Assembly: GCA_965116345.1 (NCBI GenBank) | Contig: OZ220680.1 | Span: 2,356,001-2,420,000, forward strand | Length of the DNA: 64,000 nt | Source of the DNA: VXYL01 sp965116345 | GTDB lineage: Bacteria > Pseudomonadota > Gammaproteobacteria > Pseudomonadales > Azotimanducaceae | Reading direction: 5' to 3' | Shown here: positions 43,333 through 53,442 of the stretch, piece by piece | Layout of the letters: every line of letters begins with the position of its first letter | Position numbering within the stretch: position 1 is the first letter of the stretch | Program-made: the position numbers and the translations under genes | Notes under the pieces: model-generated | Seen by the model: only the letters and a program-made list of their open reading frames with translations | Databases searched by the model: none | Told to the model about the DNA's origin: nothing

Positions 43333-45906
43333 ATGGTTGACGTGACGGTGGGACAACTGGCGGAGAAGGTGAACCTGCCCGCCGACCACCTGCTGAAGTT
43401 GATGCAGCAGGCGGGCCTTCCCCATGAGGGCAACGAGGACATCGTCTCCGACGAGCAGAAGACGCAGTTCCTGACTTTCGTCCAGCGCCGGCAACACAGC
43501 GACCGGCCAACGGAGCAGAAGAAGATCACCGTACGCCGGCGCAACGTCAGCACGTTGCGAACCGGCAAGGGTGGTCGTGGCGCGGCGGTCAAGGTCGAGA
43601 CGCGGCGCAAGAAGATCTACGTCGCCCGTCCCCCTGCGGGGCAACCAAGCGAAGGCGGCGAGGCACCGGGCCAGGCGCAACTCGAGGCGGAACGTATCCG
43701 CAGCGAGGATCTGCAGCGCAAGGCGGCCGAGGAAGAGGTCCGGCGCCAGGAAGCCCTGCGCCGGGAAGAGGCGGAGGAACGCCGCCGAGCCGAAGAGGCC
43801 GCGCGTGCCGAGGCCCAGGCCAAGGCGGAAGCCGACGCCAAGGACTCCGCCACGCAACGCGCGAAGCCCTCTCCCGAGGACGTGGCCCGGGAGGCTGCGG
43901 AAGCGGCGGCTCGGGCCCAGGCGGCGGCGCGCGCCGCGGAGAGCGGCAACCGACGTGCTCCGGGTCGTGCGGCGGCGCGCCACCGCGACCGAGGATCCCG
44001 GGAGGACGACTTCGGTGACGGTCGAACACGCCGTCGCGAGCTGTCCCTGAAGCAGGAGTCGCGGCGCTCGAAACGGCGGCATCTGTCGGTCGAAAAGCAG
44101 GGCGGTGAATTCGAGAAACCCCAGGAATTCATCGTCCGCGAAGTGGAAATAGGCGGCGTGGTGACCGTCGGTGAACTGGCCCAGCGGATGAGCATCAAGG
44201 CCGGCGAGGTGATCAAGGCCCTGATGGGCATGGGTGTCATGGCCACGATCAACCAGGCGCTCGATCAGGACACCGCGATTCTGCTGGTCGAGGAACTCGG
44301 CCACAAGGCCAAGGTCGTGGCCGACGACGAGGTCGAACAGCACCTTAGGGAATCTCTTCAGGTCGAGGGCGAGAGCCAGCCGCGGGCACCGGTGGTCACC
44401 GTCATGGGACACGTAGACCACGGCAAGACCTCGCTCCTTGATCACATCCGCCACACCCGCGTGGTGGCTGGCGAGGCAGGTGGCATCACCCAGCACATCG
44501 GCGCGTACCACGTCGACACCGAGCACGGCGACATCACCTTCATCGACACGCCCGGACACGCGGCATTCTCGGCGATGCGTGCCCGAGGCGCCCGGTCCAC
44601 CGACGTCGTCATTCTGGTGGTCGCGGCCGACGACGGCGTGATGCCGCAGACCGAGGAGGCCGTCAACCACTCGCGTGCGGCGGACGTGCCCATGGTCGTT
44701 GCGGTCAACAAGATGGACCTGGACGGAGCGGATCCGGAACGGGTCCGGAACGAACTCGGCGCGTTGGGCGTCGCCCCGGAGGAGTGGGGCGGCACGACGC
44801 AGTTCGTGAATGTCTCGGCGGAGACCGGCGAGGGCATCGATGCGTTGTTGGAGGCGGTGCTCCTGCAAGCCGAGCTGCTCGAACTCGCCGCGGTGCCGTC
44901 GGCCCCCGGCAAGGGTGTGGTGATCGAGTCGCGTGTTGATCGTGGACGCGGCCCGGTGGCGACGCTGCTCGTGCAGAACGGCACCCTGCACCAGGGCGAC
45001 GTCATCATCGCCGGCGAGTGCTACGGACGCGTGCGGGCGATGGCCAACGAACGCGGCGAGACCGTCAAGGAAGCGGGCCCCTCGACGCCGATCGAGATGC
45101 TCGGACTGAACGGCACCCCGGAAGCCGGCGATGAATTTTCCGCTGTCACCGGCGAGCGCCAAGCCCGCGAAGTGGCCGACTTCCGTGCCGGACGCAGCCA
45201 AGCGCAGCGCCACGCGAACACAAAGGCGGCAACGCTGGAGAGCATGTTCGCAAGCCTCGGCCAGGGCGAGAAACGGGTTCTCAAGGTAATCCTGAAAGCG
45301 GATGTGCGGGGCTCGCTGGAGGCGATCACACGGGCCTGCGCGGACATCGGCAATGACGAAGTGTCGGTGAACATTCTCGCCTCCGGGGTTGGTGGCATCA
45401 CCGAGTCGGACGCCAACATGGCGTTGACCTACGGGGCGTCGATCTTCGGCTTCAACACCCGAGCCGATCGCACCGCCAAGACCCTCATCGAACGCGAAGC
45501 CATCGATCTGCGCTACTACAGCGTCATCTACGAGCTTCTCGATGACATCAAGGCGATTCTCGAAGGCATGTTGTCACCCGAGGTGCGCGAGGAGATTCTC
45601 GGCACGGCGGAAGTTCGCGAGGTGTTCCATTCGCCGCGGTTTGGCCAGATCGCCGGTTGCATGGTGGTCGACGGGTCCGTGGCGCGGAACAAGAAGATCC
45701 GCGTGCTGCGCGACAACATCGTCATCTTCGAAGGGGAATTGGAATCCCTGCGACGGATCAAGGACGACGTCAACGAGGTTCGCAACGGTCTTGAATGCGG
45801 CATCGGCGTACGCAACTACAACGACGTGCAGACCGGCGACTTGATCGAGGTGTTCGAGGCGCGCGAGGTGGCCAGGGCGCTCGAGGGGAGCGATGCGCGG
45901 GGCTGA
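43333..45906 (+). CDS. infB: Translation initiation factor IF-2
   Basis: An 857-residue GTPase that brings fMet-tRNA to the 30S subunit. An IF2_N helical domain (VTVGQLAEKVNLPADHLLKL) is followed by a long Arg/Glu/Ala coiled linker (about 110-250), a second IF2_N (VTVGELAQRMSIKAGEVIKA), then the G domain with VMGHVDHGKTSLLD near residue 362, DTPGHAAF and NKMD, and domains II-IV (RGSLEAI, IFGFNTRAD). It starts one base after the nusA stop. Confidence 0.97.
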   Translation: MVDVTVGQLAEKVNLPADHLLKLMQQAGLPHEGNEDIVSDEQKTQFLTFVQRRQHSDRPTEQKKITVRRRNVSTLRTGKGGRGAAVKVETRRKKIYVARPPAGQPSEGGEAPGQAQLEAERIRSEDLQRKAAEEEVRRQEALRREEAEERRRAEEAARAEAQAKAEADAKDSATQRAKPSPEDVAREAAEAAARAQAAARAAESGNRRAPGRAAARHRDRGSREDDFGDGRTRRRELSLKQESRRSKRRHLSVEKQGGEFEKPQEFIVREVEIGGVVTVGELAQRMSIKAGEVIKALMGMGVMATINQALDQDTAILLVEELGHKAKVVADDEVEQHLRESLQVEGESQPRAPVVTVMGHVDHGKTSLLDHIRHTRVVAGEAGGITQHIGAYHVDTEHGDITFIDTPGHAAFSAMRARGARSTDVVILVVAADDGVMPQTEEAVNHSRAADVPMVVAVNKMDLDGADPERVRNELGALGVAPEEWGGTTQFVNVSAETGEGIDALLEAVLLQAELLELAAVPSAPGKGVVIESRVDRGRGPVATLLVQNGTLHQGDVIIAGECYGRVRAMANERGETVKEAGPSTPIEMLGLNGTPEAGDEFSAVTGERQAREVADFRAGRSQAQRHANTKAATLESMFASLGQGEKRVLKVILKADVRGSLEAITRACADIGNDEVSVNILASGVGGITESDANMALTYGASIFGFNTRADRTAKTLIEREAIDLRYYSVIYELLDDIKAILEGMLSPEVREEILGTAEVREVFHSPRFGQIAGCMVVDGSVARNKKIRVLRDNIVIFEGELESLRRIKDDVNEVRNGLECGIGVRNYNDVQTGDLIEVFEAREVARALEGSDARG

Positions 45907-45920
45907 CCCCGGGCACGGTA

Positions 45921-46400
45921 ATGACGCCTGACCGAGCGCAACGGGTGGCGGACTTCGTCCGCACGGAACTTGCCGACATCATCCAGCGCGACATGCGCGA
46001 TCCGCGCGTGTCCATGCTCTGTGTGACGGATGCACGGGTGAGTCGAGATCTGGCGTTCGCCGACATCTACGTGTCCTCGCTTGCTGTTGCCGACGAGGCG
46101 GGTCGAAGGGAGCTCGTCGACGTGCTCACGCGTGCCGGAGGATTCCTGCGCAGCGCAATCGCCAAGCGCCAGCGGTGGCGCACGACCCCTCGCCTGCGCT
46201 TCCACTACGACGACTCGCTCGCCGAAGGCGCGCGCTTGGATGCCCTGATCGATCGTGCCATGCAGGCAGACAACGCGACCGCGGAGCGGTCGCCCGGAGA
46301 ATCCGCCTTGCGGATTCTCCAGGAAGAGCATTTCCAAGAAGTGAACGACGACGCTGACCAGCAGGTCAGTGCTCGCGAAGACGTCGCTGGGACCGGTTGA
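45921..46400 (+). CDS. rbfA: Ribosome-binding factor A
   Basis: A 159-residue KH-fold factor for 16S rRNA 5'-end maturation. RAQRVADFVRTELADIIQRD opens the fold, VSMLCVTDARVSRDLAFADI and TTPRLRFHYDDSLAEGARLD are the conserved strands, and an acidic 40-residue tail follows. The ATG at 45921 lies 14 bases after infB; the open frame upstream is a shadow. truB starts one base after the stop. Confidence 0.93.
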   Translation: MTPDRAQRVADFVRTELADIIQRDMRDPRVSMLCVTDARVSRDLAFADIYVSSLAVADEAGRRELVDVLTRAGGFLRSAIAKRQRWRTTPRLRFHYDDSLAEGARLDALIDRAMQADNATAERSPGESALRILQEEHFQEVNDDADQQVSAREDVAGTG

Positions 46401-46401
46401 C

Positions 46402-47319
46402 ATGGCGCACAGAAAGCGCGGACGCGATGTCAGCGGCGTCGTCGTGCTCGACAAACCCCGCGGCATGAGTTCCAACGACGCGGTACAGCGGGTCAAACGA
46501 CGGTTCGATGCCCGCAAGGTGGGCCATACGGGCAGTCTCGATCCGCTTGCCACTGGCGTCCTGCCGTTGTGCCTCGGCGATGCGACCAAGTTCTCACAGT
46601 ACCTCCTGACCTCGGACAAGCGGTACGTCGCCGGCCTGCGTCTCGGGATTGCCACGGACAGTGGCGATGCCGACGGCAAGGTGCTCGAGGAACGTGACCC
46701 GGGAAGCATCACGCGGGCCGACGTCGAGGCCGCGCTCGACGACTTCCGCGGCGACATCGAACAGGTTCCGTCCATGTTCTCGGCGGTCAAGCACCAGGGA
46801 CAGCCGCTCTACAAACTGGCGCGCCAGGGAATCGAGATCGAGCGCCAGGCGCGGCCGGTCACGGTTTACAGCAACGAGATCGTGGACTTCGCCGACGATG
46901 CGCTGACCATTGACGTGCACTGCAGCAAGGGAACGTATGTGCGCACAATCGCGCACGACCTCGGCGAGGCCCTGGGGTGCGGCGCACATGTCTACGAGCT
47001 TCGTCGCACCGTGGCGGGTCCGTATGGAGAAGCCGACTTGGTGACCTTAGAGGAAATGGAGGACGCCGCCGACGAGGGTCGTCTCGACGACATGCTGCGA
47101 CCGATTGCCACGGCGGTCGGTCAGTGGCCGACGGTGGAACTAACCGGAGCACCGGCTTTCTATCTCAAACAGGGACAACCGGTACTGGTCCCGCATGCTC
47201 CCACCGAGGGCTGGGTGCGACTCTACGAGCAGGAGGAAACCCGGGGGCGGTTCATCGGCGTCGGCGAGATCCTCGACGACGGCCGCGTGGCGCCCCGGCG
47301 ACTCATCGCTAGGACGTAG
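46402..47319 (+). CDS. truB: tRNA pseudouridine(55) synthase
   Basis: A 305-residue enzyme making pseudouridine 55 in the tRNA T-loop. GVVVLDKPRGMSSNDAV begins the fold; KVGHTGSLDPLATGVLPLCL near residue 45 holds the catalytic Asp; YVAGLRLG, SMFSAVKHQGQPLYKLAR and GTYVRTIAHDLG are conserved. A C-terminal PUA-like part ends the protein. The ATG at 46402 follows the rbfA stop by one base; an earlier start inside rbfA is not needed. Confidence 0.97.
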   Translation: MAHRKRGRDVSGVVVLDKPRGMSSNDAVQRVKRRFDARKVGHTGSLDPLATGVLPLCLGDATKFSQYLLTSDKRYVAGLRLGIATDSGDADGKVLEERDPGSITRADVEAALDDFRGDIEQVPSMFSAVKHQGQPLYKLARQGIEIERQARPVTVYSNEIVDFADDALTIDVHCSKGTYVRTIAHDLGEALGCGAHVYELRRTVAGPYGEADLVTLEEMEDAADEGRLDDMLRPIATAVGQWPTVELTGAPAFYLKQGQPVLVPHAPTEGWVRLYEQEETRGRFIGVGEILDDGRVAPRRLIART

Positions 47320-47414
47320 CACTGCAAAAATCACAAGGAACCGGAAGTGTGCGGGCGCGACTGTACATATGCGCGGTCCCCGCTCAACGAACAAGGCATA
47401 TTGGAGAAAAATGA

Positions 47415-47684
47415 ATGGCACTGACTGCCGAAACGAAACAGAAGATAGTCGAAGACTATCGCTTGGACGACAGCGACACCGGTTCCCCCGAGGTGCAGGT
47501 GGCGTTGCTGACCTACAACATAAACTCGCTCCAGGAGCATTTCCGGGCACACGGCAAGGATCATCATTCGCGCCGAGGCCTGATCCGCATGATCAATCAA
47601 CGGCGGAAACTCCTGGACTACCTGAAGGGCAAGGATCAGCAGCGCTACTCGTCGCTGATCGCCCGTTTGGGTTTACGACGCTAA
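47415..47684 (+). CDS. rpsO: 30S ribosomal protein S15
   Basis: An 89-residue ribosomal protein of exact family length. ALTAETKQKIVEDYRLDDSD, GSPEVQVALLTYNINSLQEH, HHSRRGLIRMINQRRKLLDY are the standard S15 helices. The ATG at 47415 has TTGGAG eight bases upstream. The 95-base gap after truB probably holds its own promoter; pnp follows, as in most proteobacteria. Confidence 0.98.
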   Translation: MALTAETKQKIVEDYRLDDSDTGSPEVQVALLTYNINSLQEHFRAHGKDHHSRRGLIRMINQRRKLLDYLKGKDQQRYSSLIARLGLRR

Positions 47685-47708
47685 AAGACACAAGACGGAG
47701 AAGTTAAA

Positions 47709-49805
47709 TTGAATCCAGTAAGGAAAGAATTCCAGTTCGGCGAACACCTCGTCGTGCTCGAAACCAACAAAATCGCTAAACAGGCGACCGGCAGCGTCAT
47801 GGCCACGATGGGCGATACCGTCGTGCTGTGTACTGTCGTCGCGAATCGTTCACCGAATGCGGGACAGGACTTTTTCCCGCTGACGGTGAACTATCAGGAG
47901 AAGTCCTACGCCGCCGGAAGAATCCCCGGTGGATTTCTTCGCCGCGAGGGAAGACCGACCGACAAGGAAACCCTTACCTCGCGACTAATCGACCGCCCGA
48001 TCCGGCCGCTGTTCCCGGACGGATTCATGAACCCCACCCAGGTCATCGCCACCGTCATGTCGGTGGACCGGGACATGGATCCGGACGTCATTTCGCTGAT
48101 CGGATCGTCGGCCGCGCTCGCCGTTTCTGGCATTCCGTTCGACGGCCCGATTGCTGCGGCTCGCGTCGGCTACGCCGATGGCACGTACCTGCTGAACCCC
48201 GGCTACGAGGAATTGTCCACGTCGGCGCTCAACATGGTAGTGGCGGGCACCGAATCGGCCGTGCTCATGGTCGAGTCCGAGGCCAAGGAACTGTCCGAGG
48301 ACCAGATGCTCGGCGGCGTTCTCTTCGCCCACCAGGAAATGCAGGCGGCGATCAACGCGATCAAGGAACTCGCCGCCGAAGCCGGTAAGCCGAAGTGGGA
48401 GTTCGAGCCGGCCTCGGTCGACTCGACCCTCGCGGAGAAGATCGATGCCGAAGCCCGGGAGAGCTTGGCCGACGCCTACCGCACCCGGGACAAGCAGGAG
48501 CGCCAGACCAAGGTACGCGCGGCGCGCGATGCGCTGGTCGACGCCTTGGGCGGCGATGACGGCGAGTACCCGACGGACGACGTCATCGAAGCGTTCTACA
48601 AGCTCGAGAAGAGCATCGTGCGCAACAACGTGCTCGACGGCGAACCCCGCATCGACGGCCGCGACACGCGGACCGTGCGTCCCATCAGCGTGGAAGTCGG
48701 CATGTTGCCGAAGACCCACGGCTCGGCGCTGTTCCAGCGCGGCGAGACACAGGCCATCGTGGTCGCCACGCTCGGTACGCTGCGCGACGCCAAATTGGTT
48801 GAAGGGCTCGACCGCACCTTCAAGGACAACTTCATGCTGCACTACAACTTCCCGCCCTACAGTGTGGGCGAGGAAGGATTCATGGGGGCTCCGAAGCGCC
48901 GCGAAGTCGGCCACGGCAATCTGGCGCGGCGCGGCATCGCGGCCTGCCTGCCGAGCGAGGAGGACTTCCCCTACACCGTCCGGGTCGTCTCGGAGATCAC
49001 CGAGAGCAACGGCTCGAGTTCCATGGCCTCCGTGTGCGGCAGCTCGCTGGCGCTGATGGATGCCGGTGTGCCGATGAAGGCGCCGATAGCCGGCGTCGCC
49101 ATGGGCTTGGTCAAGGAAGGCGACCGCTTCGCGGTGCTGACCGACATTCTTGGTGACGAGGACCACCTCGGCGACATGGACTTCAAGGTCGCCGGCACCG
49201 CCAACGGGGTGACCGCGCTGCAGATGGACATCAAGATCGACGGCATCACCGAGGAGATCATGGAGACCGCCCTTGAGCAGGCGCAGGAAGCGCGTCTGCA
49301 CATCCTGGGCGAGATGAACCAGGTGCTTTCGAAGTCTCGCGACACGGTGTCCGAGAACGCCCCGAGCATGGTCGTGCTGAAGGTTGATCCCGACAAGATC
49401 CGCGACATCATCGGCAAGGGTGGCGCGACCATTCGCTCGATCGTCGAGGAGACCGGTGCCGAGGTGGACGTGGAAGACGACGGCAGCGTGCGCATCTACG
49501 GCGAGGACGGCGATTCCAAGGATGCCGCCGTGGCCCGCATCCAGGAGATCACCGCCGAGGCGGAGATCGGGCGCATCTACCACGGCAAGGTCGTCAGCAT
49601 CGTGGACTTCGGGGCTTTCGTGAACATCCTCCCGGGCAAGGACGGCCTGCTGCACATCTCGCAGATCGCCGAGGAGCGGGTCGAGAAGGTCGGCGACTAC
49701 CTGCAGGAAGGCCAGGAGGTCGAAGTGGTCTGCCTGGATACGGATCAGCGCGGACGTATCAAGCTGTCCATGAAGGAAGTTCAGAACTACGCGGCTGTCG
49801 ATTAG
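47709..49805 (+). CDS. pnp: Polyribonucleotide nucleotidyltransferase (PNPase)
   Basis: A 698-residue phosphorolytic 3'-5' exoribonuclease of the degradosome. Two RNase PH domains (residues about 10-230 and 300-540; the catalytic part includes SSMASVCGSSLALMDAGVPM and ITEEIMETALEQAQEAR), a KH domain (IGKGGATIRSIVEETGAEV) and an S1 domain (HGKVVSIVDFGAFVNILPGK) at the end. The start is a TTG with GGAGAAG upstream, as is common for pnp in this group. Confidence 0.98.
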   Translation: MNPVRKEFQFGEHLVVLETNKIAKQATGSVMATMGDTVVLCTVVANRSPNAGQDFFPLTVNYQEKSYAAGRIPGGFLRREGRPTDKETLTSRLIDRPIRPLFPDGFMNPTQVIATVMSVDRDMDPDVISLIGSSAALAVSGIPFDGPIAAARVGYADGTYLLNPGYEELSTSALNMVVAGTESAVLMVESEAKELSEDQMLGGVLFAHQEMQAAINAIKELAAEAGKPKWEFEPASVDSTLAEKIDAEARESLADAYRTRDKQERQTKVRAARDALVDALGGDDGEYPTDDVIEAFYKLEKSIVRNNVLDGEPRIDGRDTRTVRPISVEVGMLPKTHGSALFQRGETQAIVVATLGTLRDAKLVEGLDRTFKDNFMLHYNFPPYSVGEEGFMGAPKRREVGHGNLARRGIAACLPSEEDFPYTVRVVSEITESNGSSSMASVCGSSLALMDAGVPMKAPIAGVAMGLVKEGDRFAVLTDILGDEDHLGDMDFKVAGTANGVTALQMDIKIDGITEEIMETALEQAQEARLHILGEMNQVLSKSRDTVSENAPSMVVLKVDPDKIRDIIGKGGATIRSIVEETGAEVDVEDDGSVRIYGEDGDSKDAAVARIQEITAEAEIGRIYHGKVVSIVDFGAFVNILPGKDGLLHISQIAEERVEKVGDYLQEGQEVEVVCLDTDQRGRIKLSMKEVQNYAAVD

Positions 49806-49814
49806 GCAGGAGCG

Positions 49815-49836
49815 GGCGGGGCCACCAAGCCCCGCC
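49815..49836 (+). terminator. GC-rich hairpin after pnp
   Basis: A perfect 8-bp stem GGCGGGGC-CACCAA-GCCCCGCC starts 9 bases after the pnp stop, between convergent pnp and acs. It lacks a T-run, so it may act in both directions with other factors. Confidence 0.6.
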
Positions 49837-49885
49837 CCGACGCTGCTGTGGGGCGGGGGCGCTCGCCTCGGGCGCGTAGCTTCGG

Positions 49886-51820
49886 CTACCGCGTCTGTCG
49901 ACTCGCCACCAGGTCGTCGACTACCGCCGGGTCGGCCAGGGTCGACGTGTCACCGAGATCCTCGACGTCTCCGGCGGCGATTTTGCGCAGGATGCGGCGC
50001 ATGATCTTGCCGGAGCGGGTCTTCGGCAGTCCCGGGGCCAACTGGATGGCGTCCGGCCTGGCGATGGGCCCGATTTCCGTGCGCACCTGCTGGACCAATT
50101 CGTCGACCAGGGTGTCGCTCTCGTTGATGCCGGCCATCAGCGTGACGAACGCGTAGATCCCCTCGCCCTTGATCTCGTGGGGGAAGCCCACCACGGCGGC
50201 TTCGGCTACGGCCTCGTGCAGGACGAGCGCGCTCTCCACCTCCGCCGTGCCTAGTCGGTGCCCGGAGATGTTCATCACGTCGTCCACGCGCCCGGTGATC
50301 CAGTAGTAGCCGTCGGCGTCGCGGCGGGCACCGTCGCCGGTGAAGTAGAAGCCCTTGTACGTCGCGTAGTAGGTATCGACGACGCGTTGATGATCGCCGT
50401 AGAGCGTGCGGAGCTGCCCCGGCCAGGGTGCCGTGATCACTAGGTTGCCGGTGGCCTCGGTGTCCTCGATGACCGTGCCGTCCGGACCCACCAGGGCAGG
50501 CTGGACGCCGAAGAAGGGTCGCGTGGCCGAGCCGGGCTTCAACTCCGTAACACCGGGCAGCGGCGTGATCATGATGCCGCCGGTCTCTGTCTGCCACCAC
50601 GTGTCCATCACCGGGCAGCGGCGTTCGCCGACTACGCCGTGGTACCACTCCCAGGCTTCGGGATTGATGGGCTCGCCGACGGTGCCGAGGATTCTCAGGC
50701 TCGTGCGGCTGGTGCAGGTGACGTATTCGTTGCCTTGACCCATGAGCTGGCGGATGGCGGTGGGCGCGGTGTAGAAGATGTTGACGCGGTGCTTGTCGAC
50801 GATTCGCCAGCAGCGCGAGGCGTCGGGATAGGTCGGCACGCCTTCGAACATCAGCGTCGTCGCGCCGTTGGCCAGCGGGCCGTAGACGATGTACGAGTGA
50901 CCGGTGACCCAACCGACGTCGGCGGTGCACCAGTAGATGTCGCCGTCGTGGTAGTCGAAGACGTACTTGTGGGTCATGGCGGCGTGCAGCAGGTAGCCGC
51001 CGGTGCTGTGCTGGACTCCCTTGGGCTTACCCGTCGAACCGGAGGTGTAGAGGATGAAGAGCGGATCTTCGGCGTCCATGACCGCTGGCTCGAACGAGGT
51101 GGATTGGCCTTCGACCAGATCGTGGTACCAGACATCGCGGCCTTCGCTCCACGGCACGTCGGCACCGGTCCGTCGGACGGTGAGCACCGTGTGGACGTTG
51201 GGACAGTCGGCCAGCGCCGCTTCGGCGTTCTCCTTGAGCGGCACCGTTCGACCGCCCCGGACTCCTTCGTCGGCGGTAATCAGCGTCCGGCAATCGGAGT
51301 CGAGTATCCGGTCCTTCAACGACTGCGGCGAGAACCCACCGAAGACCACCGAGTGGATGGCGCCGATGCGCGCGCAGGCGAGCATGGCGTAGGCGGCCTC
51401 CGGGATCATCGGCATGTAGATGCACACCCGGTCGCCCTTGGCCACGCCGCGGCTCGCCAAGGCGTTGGCGAGCCGGCAGACGGCGTCGGAGAGTTGCCGG
51501 TAGGTGACGCTCTCTTCGACGTCGGGCTCGTCTCCCTCCCAGATGATCGCCACCTGGTCGGCCCGTTCCGGCAGATGGCGGTCGATACAGTTGACCGAGG
51601 CGTTGAGGGTTGCGCCTTCGAACCAGCTCACCCGACCTGCGGGGAAATCGTGGGAGGACACCTCCGTCCACTCGGAATACCAGTCGATGAACTCCCGGGC
51701 GCGGTCACTCCAGAATGCGTCCGGATCCGCAATGGACTGCTCGTAGAGTTCGACGTAGCGCGCGGCGTCGATGTGGCTCCCGGTGCGCAGAGACTCCGGT
51801 ACGGGGTAGGAGTTCGCCAT
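49886..51820 (-). CDS. acs: Acetyl-coenzyme A synthetase
   Basis: A 644-residue ANL-superfamily ligase making acetyl-CoA from acetate, ATP and CoA. The P-loop-like A3 motif YTSGSTGKPKGVQHSTGGYL is near residue 262, DTWWQTETGG (A5) near 410, YYWITGRVDDVMNISGHRLG (A8) near 515, and the regulatory-lysine motif PKTRSGKIMRR near 605, the site acetylated by Pat-type enzymes in homologues. It is the last gene of the leftward block and starts 38 bases after pgi. Confidence 0.97.
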   Translation of the reverse strand: MANSYPVPESLRTGSHIDAARYVELYEQSIADPDAFWSDRAREFIDWYSEWTEVSSHDFPAGRVSWFEGATLNASVNCIDRHLPERADQVAIIWEGDEPDVEESVTYRQLSDAVCRLANALASRGVAKGDRVCIYMPMIPEAAYAMLACARIGAIHSVVFGGFSPQSLKDRILDSDCRTLITADEGVRGGRTVPLKENAEAALADCPNVHTVLTVRRTGADVPWSEGRDVWYHDLVEGQSTSFEPAVMDAEDPLFILYTSGSTGKPKGVQHSTGGYLLHAAMTHKYVFDYHDGDIYWCTADVGWVTGHSYIVYGPLANGATTLMFEGVPTYPDASRCWRIVDKHRVNIFYTAPTAIRQLMGQGNEYVTCTSRTSLRILGTVGEPINPEAWEWYHGVVGERRCPVMDTWWQTETGGIMITPLPGVTELKPGSATRPFFGVQPALVGPDGTVIEDTEATGNLVITAPWPGQLRTLYGDHQRVVDTYYATYKGFYFTGDGARRDADGYYWITGRVDDVMNISGHRLGTAEVESALVLHEAVAEAAVVGFPHEIKGEGIYAFVTLMAGINESDTLVDELVQQVRTEIGPIARPDAIQLAPGLPKTRSGKIMRRILRKIAAGDVEDLGDTSTLADPAVVDDLVASRQTR

Positions 51821-51858
51821 GTCTAGGTCTGCTTCAAGAGGCGTTCGTCGCTGTCAGT

Positions 51859-53442
51859 CTAGCCTTGGGGGCGACGCTTGTCGTCGCCCAGCCCGGTGTG
51901 GCGTGCCCGTTTGATCGCCTCGACCAATTCGGCGCTCGCCGGATTGCACGATGCGCCACCCGATTGCGTCAATTCCTCGTGGATCGGTCCGGCGAGTTCC
52001 TTGCCGAGCTCCACCCCCCATTGATCGAAGGGGTTGATCTGCCAGATGGTGCCGAGGCAGAACACCTTGTGCTCGTAGAGTGCGAGCAGCGCGCCCAGGG
52101 ATCGGGCGTCCAGTTGCTCCAGCAGGATCGTTGTGGTGGGGTGGCCACCGCGAACCCGTCGATGCGGCGCCGTTGCGTCGCCCTCGCGACCAAGGAGCAT
52201 GGCCTCGCTCTGTGCGAGGCAGTTGGCGAGCAGCCAGTCGTGGTGGGTGTCGAGGTCGTGCCCGGGGCGGATGCTGGCGATCAGGTCGGCGCTGAACGCG
52301 CGCGTCCCCTGGTGCAGCAACTGGTGGAAGGCGTGCTGGCCGTTGGTCTCCTCGCCGCCCCAGACGATGGGCGCGGTGTGGGTCTGTGTCGATTGGCCGT
52401 CGTCCCGGACCGACTTGCCGTTGCTCTCCATCTCGAGTTGCTGCAGATGGTCGGGCAGCAGTTTCAGGCGCCGGTCGTAGGCGAGCACCGCGTGGGTCGC
52501 GGCGCCGTGGAAGTTGGTGTTCCAGATCTGCAGCAGGGCGAGCCGCACGGGCAGGTTCCGCCCAAGTGGTGTGCTGCGGAAGTGGTCGTCGACTTCGCGC
52601 GCGCCGGCCAGTAGGTCTTCGAACCCGTTCCGCCCCAGCGCGATCGCGATGGGTAGGCCCGCGGCGGACCAGAGGGAGAAACGCCCACCTACCCAGTCCC
52701 ACATGCGAAATCGACTGTCCCCGACTACCCCGAACTCGGCGGCCGCGCTGTCGTTCGCGGTCACGGCGAGGAAGTGCCGGGCGAGTGCATCCGGATTGCA
52801 GGTGCGTTCGATGAACCAGCTGCGCACAGTCGCCGCGTTGACGCGCATCTCGAGCGTTGAGAAGCTCTTCGAGATCAGCACGACGAGCGTCGCCGCCGGG
52901 TCCAGACCGGCCAGGGTCGCCCTCGCCGCGGCGCCGTCGATATTGGCCAGGAAGCGGATCTCCGGGGCGATCGAAGTCGATGGGGCGAGTGCGTCCACCA
53001 CCAGCTCGGGGCCCAGTTGCGAGCCCCCGATGCCGATGGACACGACCGTGTCGATGGACTTGCCGGTGTAACCCCGATAGCCACCGTTCCGCACCCGCTC
53101 GGCGAGGTCGAGAAAACGGTCACGCTCGCGGCGAACCTCGTCGGGACAGTCCTCGGCGCGCAACGACGTGTGCAGCGCCGCCCGGTCCTCGGTGCGGTTT
53201 ACCGCGGTGCCCGCGAAGAGATCGTCGATCGCGGCTTCCACCCGGCTCTCCACCGCGAGATCAACGAGCGCGCGAGACACTGGCTCATCGATGCCCTGCT
53301 TGGAATAGTCCACGAGCAGGGGTCCGAGGCGCAGCCAGTCGGCGGTGGCGCCGAGCCGAGAATCGGTGCGCGGTTCGGCCAACTTCGCGAGACGCCGCCA
53401 TGCGGCGAGCTCGTGCGGGGGGCTAGATGGTCGCGCCGACAT
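51859..53442 (-). CDS. pgi: Glucose-6-phosphate isomerase
   Basis: A 527-residue glycolytic isomerase. SIGIGGSQLGPELVVDAL and the phosphate-binding VLISKSFSTLEMRVNA are present, MWDWVGGRFSLWSAAGLPIA is PGI signature 1 and INPFDQWGVELGKEL signature 2 with the catalytic region. The ATG at 53442 overlaps the panC end by 20 bases. A GCGACG/CGTCGC palindrome of the dispersed repeat family (51869-51889) forms its last codons. Confidence 0.96.
   Translation of the reverse strand: MSARPSSPPHELAAWRRLAKLAEPRTDSRLGATADWLRLGPLLVDYSKQGIDEPVSRALVDLAVESRVEAAIDDLFAGTAVNRTEDRAALHTSLRAEDCPDEVRRERDRFLDLAERVRNGGYRGYTGKSIDTVVSIGIGGSQLGPELVVDALAPSTSIAPEIRFLANIDGAAARATLAGLDPAATLVVLISKSFSTLEMRVNAATVRSWFIERTCNPDALARHFLAVTANDSAAAEFGVVGDSRFRMWDWVGGRFSLWSAAGLPIAIALGRNGFEDLLAGAREVDDHFRSTPLGRNLPVRLALLQIWNTNFHGAATHAVLAYDRRLKLLPDHLQQLEMESNGKSVRDDGQSTQTHTAPIVWGGEETNGQHAFHQLLHQGTRAFSADLIASIRPGHDLDTHHDWLLANCLAQSEAMLLGREGDATAPHRRVRGGHPTTTILLEQLDARSLGALLALYEHKVFCLGTIWQINPFDQWGVELGKELAGPIHEELTQSGGASCNPASAELVEAIKRARHTGLGDDKRRPQG
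51869..51889. repeat. Dispersed palindromic repeat variant inside the 3' end of pgi (copy 5)
   Basis: GGGCGACG-CTTGT-CGTCGCCC lies in the last codons of pgi, encoding GDDKRRPQ. The arms differ from the intergenic copies at the stem base near the loop (ACG for ACC) and keep pairing. Confidence 0.55.
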